Shown: one piece after another, positions 24,635 to 31,407 of the stretch | Layout of the letters: the number at the start of each line of letters is the position of its first letter | How positions within the stretch are numbered: position 1 is the stretch's first letter | DNA from: Halomonas aestuarii | Lineage (GTDB): Bacteria > Pseudomonadota > Gammaproteobacteria > Pseudomonadales > Halomonadaceae | Direction of reading: 5' to 3' | Assembly: GCF_001886615.1 (NCBI RefSeq) | Contig: NZ_CP018139.1 | Span: forward strand, 2,046,001 to 2,110,000 | DNA: 64,000 nucleotides | The notes under the pieces: model-generated | Database searches by the model: none | Told to the model about the DNA's origin: nothing | What the model saw: the letters and a program-made list of their open reading frames with translations, nothing else | Made by a program: the position numbers and the translations under genes

Positions 24635-25038
24635 GCGTCTGCCGGCTCCTCCTGGCGGTGGGCCTCCAGGGCCTCGCGCAGTTCTCCCTCGATGGGAATG
24701 GCCTGCTTGGTGTCGTGGTCGAAATGCACCATCACGGTGTGGCCGAGGTTGGTCAGCTTCCCGTCCTGGCGGGCCTCCTGGCTGACCGTGAAGGAGCTGT
24801 TGCCGAGCCGCGAGACATAGGTGCGGATCTCGATCTCGCGGCCATACTGCAGCTCGGCCCGGTAGTCGACCTCCATGCGCGCCATGATCAGCCGCCACTT
24901 GCGCGGGTCCAGGTCCGGCGTGAAGAGGCGGAAGAGGTCGTTGCGGGCCAGCTCGAACCAGGCCGGCAGCCGGGTGTTGTTGACGTGGCCCAGGGCATCG
25001 GTGTCGTAGAAGGCGGGTTCGACGGTGCGTACGAACAT
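24631..25038 (-). CDS. Acyl-CoA thioesterase, 4HBT hot-dog family
   Basis: A 135-residue hot-dog fold thioesterase. The active-site signature FYDTDALGHVNNTRLPAWFE is near the N-terminus, with Asp14 the likely catalytic acid and the following His-Val-Asn-Asn loop binding the thioester. The family hydrolyses acyl-CoA or 4-hydroxybenzoyl-CoA; the chain length preferred here cannot be read. AAGGA precedes the ATG. It overlaps ybaK downstream. No functional link between the two is known to me. Confidence 0.9.
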   Translation of the reverse strand: MFVRTVEPAFYDTDALGHVNNTRLPAWFELARNDLFRLFTPDLDPRKWRLIMARMEVDYRAELQYGREIEIRTYVSRLGNSSFTVSQEARQDGKLTNLGHTVMVHFDHDTKQAIPIEGELREALEAHRQEEPADA

Positions 25039-25096
25039 CGGCGGGTTCCTTGTGATTGTCTCCGGAGGGACAGCTTTGCCCCGAGCAAGCGCTCGG

Positions 25097-25921
25097 TCAA
25101 GTGCCGGCGCCGCGGCGACTCGCCTGGCGCGCCCTCCACCATGCCTGCAGGCGGGTCCAGGCCAGCAGCCAGGCGGTGGCGGTGGCGAAGCCGGCCAGGG
25201 TGCCCATGACCAGCCCGAGGCGCTCGTAGGTGAGCGAGATGCTCAGGGCATAGCAGAGCAGCGCGCCGAGCCCAGCCGGGTAGTGCTTGATCACCGTGGC
25301 CACCGGCGCCGCGCCGTGGGTCAGGTGCAGGATCACCAGGAAGGGGTACATGGTCACGGGGAAGGCGGCCATGACCCCGGCCCAGGCGGACGGCACCACG
25401 TGGGCCAGGCCGGTGATCAGGAAGATGATGCCGGCGGCCAGGCCGGCTCGCAGGCCCAGCGCCGACCAACCGAAGCCGCCCCGAGGGGCGATGGCGGCAT
25501 CCGGCACCCGCCGGTAGAGCCGCAGGAAGACGACGATGGCGACCAGGGTGGTGAGCGTGCCGGTCAGCCGCGTGAACTCCACCTGGGTCAGCACGAGGCT
25601 CGCCGCCAGCCAGGCGACCAGGCCTCCCGCGCTGCCGGCGAGCACGCCGGCCAGGCCGTCGCGGCGGGCGCACAGCAGGTAGCCGCCGCCCAGCGCCAGG
25701 GTGGCGCTGAAGCCCGCCAGGGTGTGCACGGCGCTCTCGGTGGCGAAGGCCGGCGAGATCTCCAGGCCGATGAAGAACAGCGCGATGGCGGTGCCCAGGG
25801 GATAGCCGGAGAGCAGGCCGGCAACGCGGGGGCTGACCCGCTCGGCGATCATCGACAGGCCGAGCACCACGCCGATGGAGACCAGCAGCTTGGCCAGCTG
25901 CCACGTCAGGGGAACGTCCAT
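25097..25921 (-). CDS. Polytopic membrane protein of unknown function
   Basis: A 274-residue, very hydrophobic protein with about nine or ten predicted membrane segments and short loops. Features include an early SPRVAGLLSGYPLGTAIALF segment, a second half with AAFPVTMYPFLVILH that resembles the same pattern, and a basic C-terminus (RARQASRRG). The paired GYP-L-T and FPVT-YP motifs suggest an internal two-fold repeat, as in transporters. I cannot assign a family. The ATG at 25921 has AAGGA rather far upstream. It is divergent from the HNH gene with 55 bases between starts. Confidence 0.7.
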   Translation of the reverse strand: MDVPLTWQLAKLLVSIGVVLGLSMIAERVSPRVAGLLSGYPLGTAIALFFIGLEISPAFATESAVHTLAGFSATLALGGGYLLCARRDGLAGVLAGSAGGLVAWLAASLVLTQVEFTRLTGTLTTLVAIVVFLRLYRRVPDAAIAPRGGFGWSALGLRAGLAAGIIFLITGLAHVVPSAWAGVMAAFPVTMYPFLVILHLTHGAAPVATVIKHYPAGLGALLCYALSISLTYERLGLVMGTLAGFATATAWLLAWTRLQAWWRARQASRRGAGT

Positions 25922-25976
25922 GGGATATTTCGAGTCCTTGTCATGTTGGAACGATGGGCATTTCGGGAGGCTCGCC

Positions 25977-26318
25977 ATGGCCGGTCATGATCTCACGCCC
26001 CCGCCGCGACCCGAGGCCTGCGAGCTGTGCGGGCGAGCGGCACCGCTGACGAAGCACCACCTGATCCCCCGCGCCCTGCACGGCAAGCCGCGCTATCGGC
26101 GCCGCTTCGACCGGGCCGAGCGGCTCACCGCCATCCTCTGGCTCTGCCATGCCTGCCACAAGCACATCCATGCGGTGCTGGGCGAGCGGGAACTGGCCGA
26201 CTACTATCGCAGCCGCGAGGCCCTGATGGCCCACCCGCAGATCCAGACCTTTGTGGCCTGGCTCTCCACCAAGCCGGACGGCTTCCGGCCCAAGAAGCGG
26301 GCGGCGCGGCGAGGCTAG
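25977..26318 (+). CDS. Small HNH-nuclease-like protein
   Basis: A 113-residue protein with the layout of an HNH endonuclease: Cys-x2-Cys in CELCGR, the His-His of TKHHLIPRAL, and a second Cys-x2-Cys plus His residues in LCHACHKHIH. The four cysteines should bind a structural zinc and the histidines the catalytic metal. It lacks additional domains, an associated methyltransferase or a toxin delivery marker, so restriction, repair or no nuclease activity are all possible. GGGAGG is six bases before the ATG. The C-terminus is basic (KKRAARRG), consistent with nucleic acid binding. Confidence 0.8.
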   Translation: MAGHDLTPPPRPEACELCGRAAPLTKHHLIPRALHGKPRYRRRFDRAERLTAILWLCHACHKHIHAVLGERELADYYRSREALMAHPQIQTFVAWLSTKPDGFRPKKRAARRG

Positions 26319-26324
26319 CGGCGC

Positions 26325-26768
26325 TCAGACCAGCCGCAGCCCCTTGAGGTCGGTCCAGGCGGCCTTGAGCGCCACGGCCAGCGGCTCGCGCAGGTGGTCG
26401 GGCAGGGCTCGCTGGGCGGCCTCCACGGCCTCGAAGTCGCGGTTGCGCAGCCAGCAGTAGGCCCAGGCGCAGGCCTCGTCGTCGCCGGCCGGCAGGGGAC
26501 GGGCGGGCATCTGCACCAGCAGGAAGGTCGCGGTGCGCGCCGCCCACAGCGGCGGTTCCTCGCCGTCGGCCTCGCTCCAGGCGACGAGGGTTTCGCCGTC
26601 CGGGGTCTCCTCCGGGAGGCCGATCCGTGTCACCCGGGCGGTCTCGGCGAGTAGCAGCGCCAGGCGGTCGGGATCGCCCTGGCCCAGGGTGAGCCACTGC
26701 CCAACCAGGGCGGGCAGGCCGCGGCGCACCTTGGCATAGAAGCCGTCATGGGGCATGGTTTCTGTCAT
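26325..26768 (-). CDS. Unrecognised 147-residue protein
   Basis: A soluble protein that I do not recognise. It starts MTETMPHDGFYAKVRRGLP, has a Trp/Leu-rich early section, an acidic middle (WSEADGEEPPLW) and a C-terminal helical part (AVALKAAWTDLKGLRLV). AGAAGG precedes the ATG at 26768; 17 further in-frame residues upstream look unlikely. It is divergent from malY with only 31 bases between starts, so promoters must overlap, and it converges with the HNH gene (7 bases between stops). Confidence 0.65.
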   Translation of the reverse strand: MTETMPHDGFYAKVRRGLPALVGQWLTLGQGDPDRLALLLAETARVTRIGLPEETPDGETLVAWSEADGEEPPLWAARTATFLLVQMPARPLPAGDDEACAWAYCWLRNRDFEAVEAAQRALPDHLREPLAVALKAAWTDLKGLRLV

Positions 26769-26799
26769 CTTGCTGGCCTTCTGAGAGCGGGAACTGCAC

Positions 26800-27978
26800 A
26801 TGGAATTCGATTTTGCCACGCCCGTCGAGCGTCGCCACCCCTCGGGCGGCCCCTGGCCCTCGCAGAAGTGGCATCGCTACGGCGAGGAGGTGCTGCCGCT
26901 GTGGGTCGCCGACATGGACTTCGCCTCGCCGCCGGCGGTCATCGAGGCGCTGCAGGCGCGGGTAGCGCACGGCGTCTTCGGCTATGGCCTGGTGCCCGAC
27001 TCGCTGCGCGAGAGCCTCTGCGCCTGGAGCGTCGAGCACTACGGCTGGACCATCGAGCCGGGCTGGCAGCTCTGGCTGGCGGGCGTGGTGCCGGCCCTTC
27101 ACCTGGCGAGCCTGGCGCTCACCGAGCCGGGGGACGGGGTTCTGACCGTCACACCCATCTATCCGCCGTTCCTGCGCGTCGCCGAGCGCACCGGGCGCCT
27201 GCCCCAGCAGGCGGCCCTGCAGGCGCCGGGCGCCCCGGGGGGGCGCTGGTGGCTCGACCTCGAGGCCCTGGAGGCGGCGATCACCCCCGAGACCCGGCTG
27301 CTGCTGTGGTGCCAGCCCCACAACCCCACCGGGCGAGTCTGGACGCGCGAGGAGCTGGCGGGGCTGGCCGAGCTGGTGGAGCGCCACGACCTGCTGGTGG
27401 TCTCCGACGAGCTGCACTGCGACCTGCTGCTGGACGAGGGGGCCCGCCACACGCCGCTGGCCGCCGCCTTTCCCGAACTGGCCGCTCGCACCCTGACGCT
27501 ATGGGCGCCCTCCAAGACCTTCAACCTGGCGGGGCTCACCACGGCCTGTGCGGTGATCCCCGACGCCGGGCTGCGTCGGCGCATGGCCGCGGCGGCCCGG
27601 GGGCTGCAGCCCGACGGCAACGTGCTCGGGCTGGTGGCCGCCGAGGCGGCCCATGCCCATGGCGACCCCTGGCGGCAGGCGCTGCTCGAGGTCCTGCGAG
27701 GCCATCGTCGGACCCTGGTGGACCGGGTGGCCGGCTGGCCGGGGGTGGCCATGAGCCCTCCCGAGTCCACCTACCTGGCCTGGCTGGACCTTCGCGAGGC
27801 ACCTGCCTTGCAGGGGGGCGAGTCCTCTCCCCAGCGTCAGCTGCTGGAACGGGCGGGGGTCGCGCTCTCCGACGGCGCCGACTTCGGCTGGCCAGGGTTC
27901 GCCCGCCTCAACTTCGGCACCACGGCGACCCAGCTGGAGGCGGCCCTGGCCCGGCTGGATGGCGAGCTCAAGGGCTGA
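26800..27978 (+). CDS. MalY/PatB-family C-S lyase (cystathionine beta-lyase)
   Basis: A 392-residue fold-type I PLP enzyme. The PLP lysine is Lys239 in WAPSKTFNLAGL, preceded by the cofactor-binding NPTGRVW and VSDELHCDLL motifs. The N-terminal LPLWVADMDFASPPAV is typical of the MalY/PatB class, which cleaves cystathionine and other S-conjugates to a thiol, pyruvate and ammonia. It could serve methionine synthesis or sulfur salvage. E. coli MalY also binds the MalT regulator; there is no maltose gene nearby, so that role is not inferred. The ribosome site is weak. Confidence 0.9.
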   Translation: MEFDFATPVERRHPSGGPWPSQKWHRYGEEVLPLWVADMDFASPPAVIEALQARVAHGVFGYGLVPDSLRESLCAWSVEHYGWTIEPGWQLWLAGVVPALHLASLALTEPGDGVLTVTPIYPPFLRVAERTGRLPQQAALQAPGAPGGRWWLDLEALEAAITPETRLLLWCQPHNPTGRVWTREELAGLAELVERHDLLVVSDELHCDLLLDEGARHTPLAAAFPELAARTLTLWAPSKTFNLAGLTTACAVIPDAGLRRRMAAAARGLQPDGNVLGLVAAEAAHAHGDPWRQALLEVLRGHRRTLVDRVAGWPGVAMSPPESTYLAWLDLREAPALQGGESSPQRQLLERAGVALSDGADFGWPGFARLNFGTTATQLEAALARLDGELKG

Positions 27979-28012
27979 CTCGCGGCAGGCCATCGCCGGG
28001 GCCCAGACGGCA

Positions 28013-28039
28013 ATGGCCGCCCCGGGGGGGGGCGGCCAT
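28013..28039. terminator. GC-rich hairpin between convergent malY-like and cnoX-like genes
   Basis: An 11-bp perfect stem (28013-28023 with 28029-28039) with a G5 loop. No clear T-run on either strand, so termination efficiency is uncertain. Confidence 0.5.
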
Positions 28040-28070
28040 CATCGACGGGAACCGACGTTCCGGTCCGGGC

Positions 28071-29006
28071 TCAGTAGAGCAGGGCGAAGAGCTTGCGACG
28101 GTAGGCGACCGTCAGCGGATGATCCGCCCCCAGGGCGTCGAAGCCCTGCAGCAGGGTGCGGCGGGCGGCATCCTCGCCGTAGGCCCGGTCGCGCTTCATC
28201 AGGCCCAGCAGGGCCTCCAGTCCGGCCTCGTAGTGGCCATCGGCCAGCTGGCGCAGGGCGCGCTTGAACTGCGCCTCGCTGTCATCGCGGTCGCCCAGGG
28301 CGGCCAGTTCCTCGGCGGAGGGCGCCTGCTCGCCGAATTCGATGCTGGCGCGCACGCCGCGGGCCGGGGCGGCATCCCGCTCTTCCGGGGGCAGGTTGTC
28401 GAGCAGCGCGCGGGCCTGCTCGGCCTCGCCTTCGGCCACCAAGGCGCGGGCCAGCTCCACCTGATAGGGCGTGTGCTGGGGATACTGCTGCACCAGCTCC
28501 TGGTAGAGGGCGCGGGCGGTGGCGGCGTCACCGGTGGCCAGGGCCTCGGCGGCCTGGTCCTCGGGCGTCTGCGGGGCCTTCTCCGGAGCCGGGAAGTAGC
28601 GGCCCAGCCACTCGCGGATCTGCTTCTCCGGCAGGGCGCCCTGGAAGTGGTCGACCAGGCCGCCCTGGCTGACCAGCTTGACGTCCGGCACCGAGCGCAC
28701 GCCGAGCTGGCCGGCGATCTCCCGGTTCTCGTCGACGTCGAGACGGCCCAGCAGGAAGGCCCCGTTGTATTCCCGTGCCAGCTTTTCCAGGACCTGGCTC
28801 AGCTGCCGGCTGGCCTCCTCGGCCGGGCTTCGGCAGTCTAGCAGGACCGGGACCTGCATCGAGGTCTCGAGCAGCTGCTGGATGTTGCCGGCATCGACAT
28901 CGAGGATCATGTCGGCACTCTGGTCGCCGGAGGGCCCGGCCTGGGACTCGCCGGCGGAGAGGTCGTCGGTGAGCGGCTCACCGGTACGGGGGTCGACGAT
29001 GGGCAT
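28071..29006 (-). CDS. cnoX: CnoX-like thioredoxin/TPR co-chaperone (YbbN family)
   Basis: A 311-residue protein with a thioredoxin fold (about residues 35-145) followed by TPR-like helices (about 150-311), the architecture of E. coli CnoX (YbbN), a holdase that passes oxidised proteins to GroEL and DnaK. The thioredoxin core is clear: PVLLDCRSPAEEAS, LLGRLDVDENREIAGQLGVR, and the cis-proline stretch SVPDVKLVSQGG. The usual active site is absent: where E. coli has Ser-Gln-His-Cys this protein has Ala-Glu-Glu-Ala, and the second conserved Cys is Val. It should therefore lack thiol chemistry at that site and act only as a holdase or adaptor (inference). Confidence 0.87.
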   Translation of the reverse strand: MPIVDPRTGEPLTDDLSAGESQAGPSGDQSADMILDVDAGNIQQLLETSMQVPVLLDCRSPAEEASRQLSQVLEKLAREYNGAFLLGRLDVDENREIAGQLGVRSVPDVKLVSQGGLVDHFQGALPEKQIREWLGRYFPAPEKAPQTPEDQAAEALATGDAATARALYQELVQQYPQHTPYQVELARALVAEGEAEQARALLDNLPPEERDAAPARGVRASIEFGEQAPSAEELAALGDRDDSEAQFKRALRQLADGHYEAGLEALLGLMKRDRAYGEDAARRTLLQGFDALGADHPLTVAYRRKLFALLY

Positions 29007-29082
29007 GATCGCTAGCCTTGCGTGAGGATGAATTTGCTCTACAGATGCGGGTGATCGCCCGTGACTTCAAGGGGGTGGGCCT

Positions 29083-29856
29083 GTGGTGCGACGAATATGG
29101 CGCGTGATCTCCGGCATGGCGGTGGTGCTCGCCCTGCTGCTGGCCGGGCCGCTGTGGATGCTGGCCAGCGGCGAGGTGGACCGGGGCGGCCACTGGTCCT
29201 CGGCCAGCCGTGCCCCGGCCGGCCTGGCGCCGTCCCCTGCCGAGGCCTCCGAGGCGGTGGTACAGCTCTACGCGGCCAGGGCCTGGGGATGGCGCGGGGC
29301 CTTCGGGGTGCATACCTGGATCGCGACGCGGGACGCCGGGGCCGAGGCCTGGCGCATGCACCATGTGCTCAGCTGGCGCCGTCCGTCGCTGGTCTCCCGG
29401 TCGACCGCCACGCCCGACCGGGCCTGGTACGGCAGCGCGCCCACGCTGCACGCCGACTACCGTGGCGAGGCGGCGGCGGCGATGATCGGCCCGATAGAGG
29501 CCGCGGTGGCGGCCTATCCAGCGCCCTCGACCTATCGGGCCTGGCCAGGGCCCAACAGCAATACCTTCATCGCCTGGCTGATCCGGGAGGTGGACGGGCT
29601 CGAGGCCGCGCTGCCGGTGACGGCCGTGGGCAAGGACTACCTGCTGGAGGGGCCGCTGGCAGAGGCGCCGGGTGGCCTCGGCGTCACCGCCTCCCTGGTC
29701 GGCCTGCTGGGGGTGACCCTGGGGCGTGACGAGGGGCTCGAGCTCAACCTGCTGGGCCTCTCCCTGGGAATCGATCCGCGACGCCCGGCGCTCAAACTGC
29801 CGGGCATCGGCCGGCTGGGCATGGCCCCCGCCGTCAAGGGGCGGGGCGAGGGGTGA
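29083..29856 (+). CDS. DUF3750 family protein
   Basis: A 257-residue protein of the DUF3750 family. It has an N-terminal membrane anchor or signal (about residues 8-30), then the domain with VQLYAARAWGWRGAFGVHTW, AWYGSAPTLHADYRG and FIAWLIREVDGLEAALPVTA. Conserved His, Trp and Asn-Ser-Asn residues in these stretches suggest an enzyme facing the periplasm, but the activity is not known to me. The start is GTG 29083 with AAGGGGGT upstream; an ATG at 29116 inside the signal is less likely. It is followed immediately by the tRNA-derived repeat array. Confidence 0.82.
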   Translation: MVRRIWRVISGMAVVLALLLAGPLWMLASGEVDRGGHWSSASRAPAGLAPSPAEASEAVVQLYAARAWGWRGAFGVHTWIATRDAGAEAWRMHHVLSWRRPSLVSRSTATPDRAWYGSAPTLHADYRGEAAAAMIGPIEAAVAAYPAPSTYRAWPGPNSNTFIAWLIREVDGLEAALPVTAVGKDYLLEGPLAEAPGGLGVTASLVGLLGVTLGRDEGLELNLLGLSLGIDPRRPALKLPGIGRLGMAPAVKGRGEG

Positions 29857-29877
29857 GGCTGGCAAGGAACACGAGCC

Positions 29878-30025
29878 GATGACCTTCCCGGAGCTGTCGA
29901 GAGCCGAGCCCGACGGGCTGCCGGAAGGTTCTGCCTCAGGCACGAAAAAGGCCAGCACCTTTCGGTCCTGGCCTCTCTCTTGAATTTGGCAGCGGGGACC
30001 GCTGAACCTGAAACGACAGGGAACC
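29878..30025 (-). repeat. 148-bp tandem repeat, copy distal to tRNA-fMet
   Basis: First of three head-to-tail copies on exactly 148-bp spacing, counted on the plus strand. It differs from the other copies at roughly a dozen positions. It holds a truncated tRNA-like module end, a terminator hairpin (29945-29974), and the start of the next module. Its outer flank (GGAACACGAGCC before 29878) no longer matches the repeat. Confidence 0.95.
29945..29974 (-). terminator. Third tandem terminator copy
   Basis: Identical again, offset by another 148 bases. Conservation of the hairpin in all three copies, while flanking bases drift, hints at constraint or recent duplication. Confidence 0.9.
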
Positions 30026-30092
30026 GATGACCTTCCCGGAGCTGTCGAGAACCGAGCCCGACGAGCTGCCGGGAGGTTCTGCCCCGGGTACG
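29987..30092 (-). ncRNA. tRNA-fMet-derived structured module 2
   Basis: On the minus strand this segment keeps three pieces of tRNA-fMet: the D-arm/anticodon-stem run AGCTCGTCGGGCTC, the variable/T-arm run GAAGGTCATCGGTTC, and GGTCCCCGCTGCCA at the 3' end. The anticodon loop CTCATAA is gone. CCTCCCGG, AGCT and GTCG instead pair with CGAC, AGCT and CCGGG to form one long hairpin, and TCAGCGG pairs with CCGCTGA. It cannot act in translation. It would be made only if transcription reads through the first terminator or has its own promoter. RNA status is inferred. Confidence 0.55.
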
Positions 30093-30173
30093 AAAAAGGC
30101 CAGCACCTTTCGGTCCTGGCCTCTCTCTCAAATTTGTCAGCGGGGACCGCTGAACCTGAAACGACAGGGAACC
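30026..30173 (-). repeat. 148-bp tandem repeat, middle copy
   Basis: Near-identical to the next copy over the shared part, with its own terminator at 30093-30122. The junctions are seamless: each unit ends GGGAACC and the next begins GATGACCTTC. Confidence 0.95.
30093..30122 (-). terminator. Second tandem terminator copy
   Basis: Identical in sequence to the tRNA-fMet terminator, offset by exactly 148 bases. Confidence 0.9.
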
Positions 30174-30240
30174 GATGACCTTCCCGGAGCTGTCGAGAAC
30201 CGAGCCCGACGAGCTGCCGGGAGGTTCTGCCCCGGGCACG
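30135..30240 (-). ncRNA. tRNA-fMet-derived structured module 1
   Basis: The same structure as module 2, directly downstream of the tRNA-fMet terminator. Its 3' end reads GCTGACA, so it lacks the CCA that module 2 keeps. It is flanked on both sides by intrinsic terminators pointing the same way. Whether it is a transcribed RNA, a leader for something, or an inert duplicate cannot be told from sequence. Confidence 0.55.
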
Positions 30241-30282
30241 AAAAAGGCCAGCACCTTTCGGTCCTGGCCTCTCTCTCAAATT

Positions 30283-30307
<25 letters not shown>
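30174..30307 (-). repeat. Tandem repeat copy fused to tRNA-fMet
   Basis: Matches the other copies up to the spacer AAATTTGG and then runs into the real 3' half of tRNA-fMet, where the others carry a different 20-base insert. The unit is therefore 134 bases. This shows that the array grew from the tRNA gene and its terminator. Confidence 0.95.
30241..30270 (-). terminator. tRNA-fMet intrinsic terminator
   Basis: On the minus strand AGGCCAG pairs with CTGGCCT, with an inner three-pair stem closed by a GAAA tetraloop after one mismatch, followed by TTTTTC. It starts 13 bases after the tRNA 3' end. Confidence 0.93.
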
Positions 30308-30359
<52 letters not shown>

Positions 30360-30373
30360 TCAACGTGAGGCGT

Positions 30374-30401
30374 ATTCTACCGATCCTTCGCCTTTAGTCA
30401 A
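30374..30401 (-). promoter_or_regulatory. tRNA-fMet promoter
   Basis: On the minus strand TTGACT, a 16-base spacer and TAGAAT, followed by ACGCC, 14 bases before the tRNA 5' end. The same architecture as rrn P1 and P2. Confidence 0.87.
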
Positions 30402-30465
30402 GGAGCGATTTGAAACGCTCGTCCCGAGACCGCTCCCTGGTCCATACTCATCTCGCGTCATCACT

Positions 30466-30493
30466 TTGACAGCCCAGCACCGCATTATGTTAA
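30466..30493 (+). promoter_or_regulatory. Possible phbB promoter
   Basis: A perfect TTGACA at 30466-30471, followed by an AT-rich TTATGTTAA at 30485-30493. The -10 register is unclear. Confidence 0.45.
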
Positions 30494-30556
30494 GGCTGGT
30501 GGTGGCCATCTGGTCGCGCCAGACATGATGTCATCCAAATAAGGGAGTAATAGCCT

Positions 30557-31303
30557 ATGACAACTCAAGCACCCGTCGCCTGGGTCACCGGTGGTACCGG
30601 AGGCATCGGCAGCGCCATCTGCCGCGAGCTGGCCTCACAGGGCTACATGGTGGTTGCGGGTTACCACAACCCGGAGAAGGCCAAGACCTGGCTGGAGACC
30701 CAGAAGTCCGAGGGCCTCGACAACATCGACATCGCCGGGATCGACCTGGTCGACTACGATGCCTGCGTGAAAGGGGTCAAGGAGATCGAGGAGAAGCACG
30801 GTCCGGTTGCCGTGCTGGTCAACTGTGCCGGGATCACCCGGGACGGCACGCTGAAGAAGATGTCGCCGGAACAGTGGAGCGAGGTCATCGACACCAACCT
30901 CAACAGCGTCTTCAACACCTGCCGCAGCGTGATCGAGAGCATGCTCGACAAGGGCTACGGCCGGATCATCAACATCTCTTCCATCAACGGCCGCAAGGGC
31001 CAGTTCGGCCAGGTCAACTACGCGGCGGCCAAGGCGGGCATGCACGGCCTGACCATGTCGCTGGCCCAGGAGACCGCCACCAAGGGCATCACCGTGAACA
31101 CGGTCTCGCCCGGCTACATCGCCACCGACATGATCATGAACATTCCGGAGAAAGTGCGCGAGGCCATCCGCGAGACCATCCCGGTCAAGCGCTACGGCAC
31201 CCCCGAGGAGATCGGTCGCCTGGTCGCCTTCCTGGCCGACAAGGACCAGGGCTTCATCACCGGCGCCAACATCGACATCAACGGTGGCCAGTTCATGGGC
31301 TGA
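30557..31303 (+). CDS. phbB: Acetoacetyl-CoA reductase PhbB/PhaB
   Basis: A 248-residue short-chain dehydrogenase that reduces acetoacetyl-CoA to (R)-3-hydroxybutyryl-CoA with NADPH, the monomer for polyhydroxybutyrate. The cofactor motif is VTGGTGGIGSAICREL, and the catalytic set Asn, Ser, Tyr, Lys is visible in VNCAGITRDGTLKKM, INISSINGRKGQFGQ and NYAAAKAGMHG. Those middle stretches are close to PhaB of Cupriavidus rather than to FabG. No synthase (phaC) or thiolase gene is adjacent, so the pathway is dispersed. GGGAG lies ten bases before the ATG. The gene is monocistronic with a strong terminator after it. Confidence 0.93.
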   Translation: MTTQAPVAWVTGGTGGIGSAICRELASQGYMVVAGYHNPEKAKTWLETQKSEGLDNIDIAGIDLVDYDACVKGVKEIEEKHGPVAVLVNCAGITRDGTLKKMSPEQWSEVIDTNLNSVFNTCRSVIESMLDKGYGRIINISSINGRKGQFGQVNYAAAKAGMHGLTMSLAQETATKGITVNTVSPGYIATDMIMNIPEKVREAIRETIPVKRYGTPEEIGRLVAFLADKDQGFITGANIDINGGQFMG

Positions 31304-31350
31304 TCGCCCGACCACCGCAGGATACGGGCCGCCGGTGACCCCGGTGGCAG

Positions 31351-31388
31351 ACACGAAAACGCGAGGCCACGGCCTCGCGTTTTCGTGT
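31351..31388. terminator. Bidirectional terminator between phbB and DUF349 gene
   Basis: A perfect 18-bp inverted repeat (31351-31368 with 31371-31388) with AAAA/TTTT in its lower half. It serves both convergent genes. Confidence 0.9.
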
Positions 31389-31407
31389 CGGTAGGACCTC
31401 TGTTTGC

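Noticed and set aside
25977..26318. HNH protein as part of a restriction or toxin system
   Set aside because: No methyltransferase, specificity subunit, immunity gene or secretion marker is nearby. A stand-alone small HNH protein is all that can be said.
29987..30240. Modules 1 and 2 as functional tRNAs
   Set aside because: The anticodon loop and the acceptor 5' strand are lost, and an insert disrupts the T-arm.
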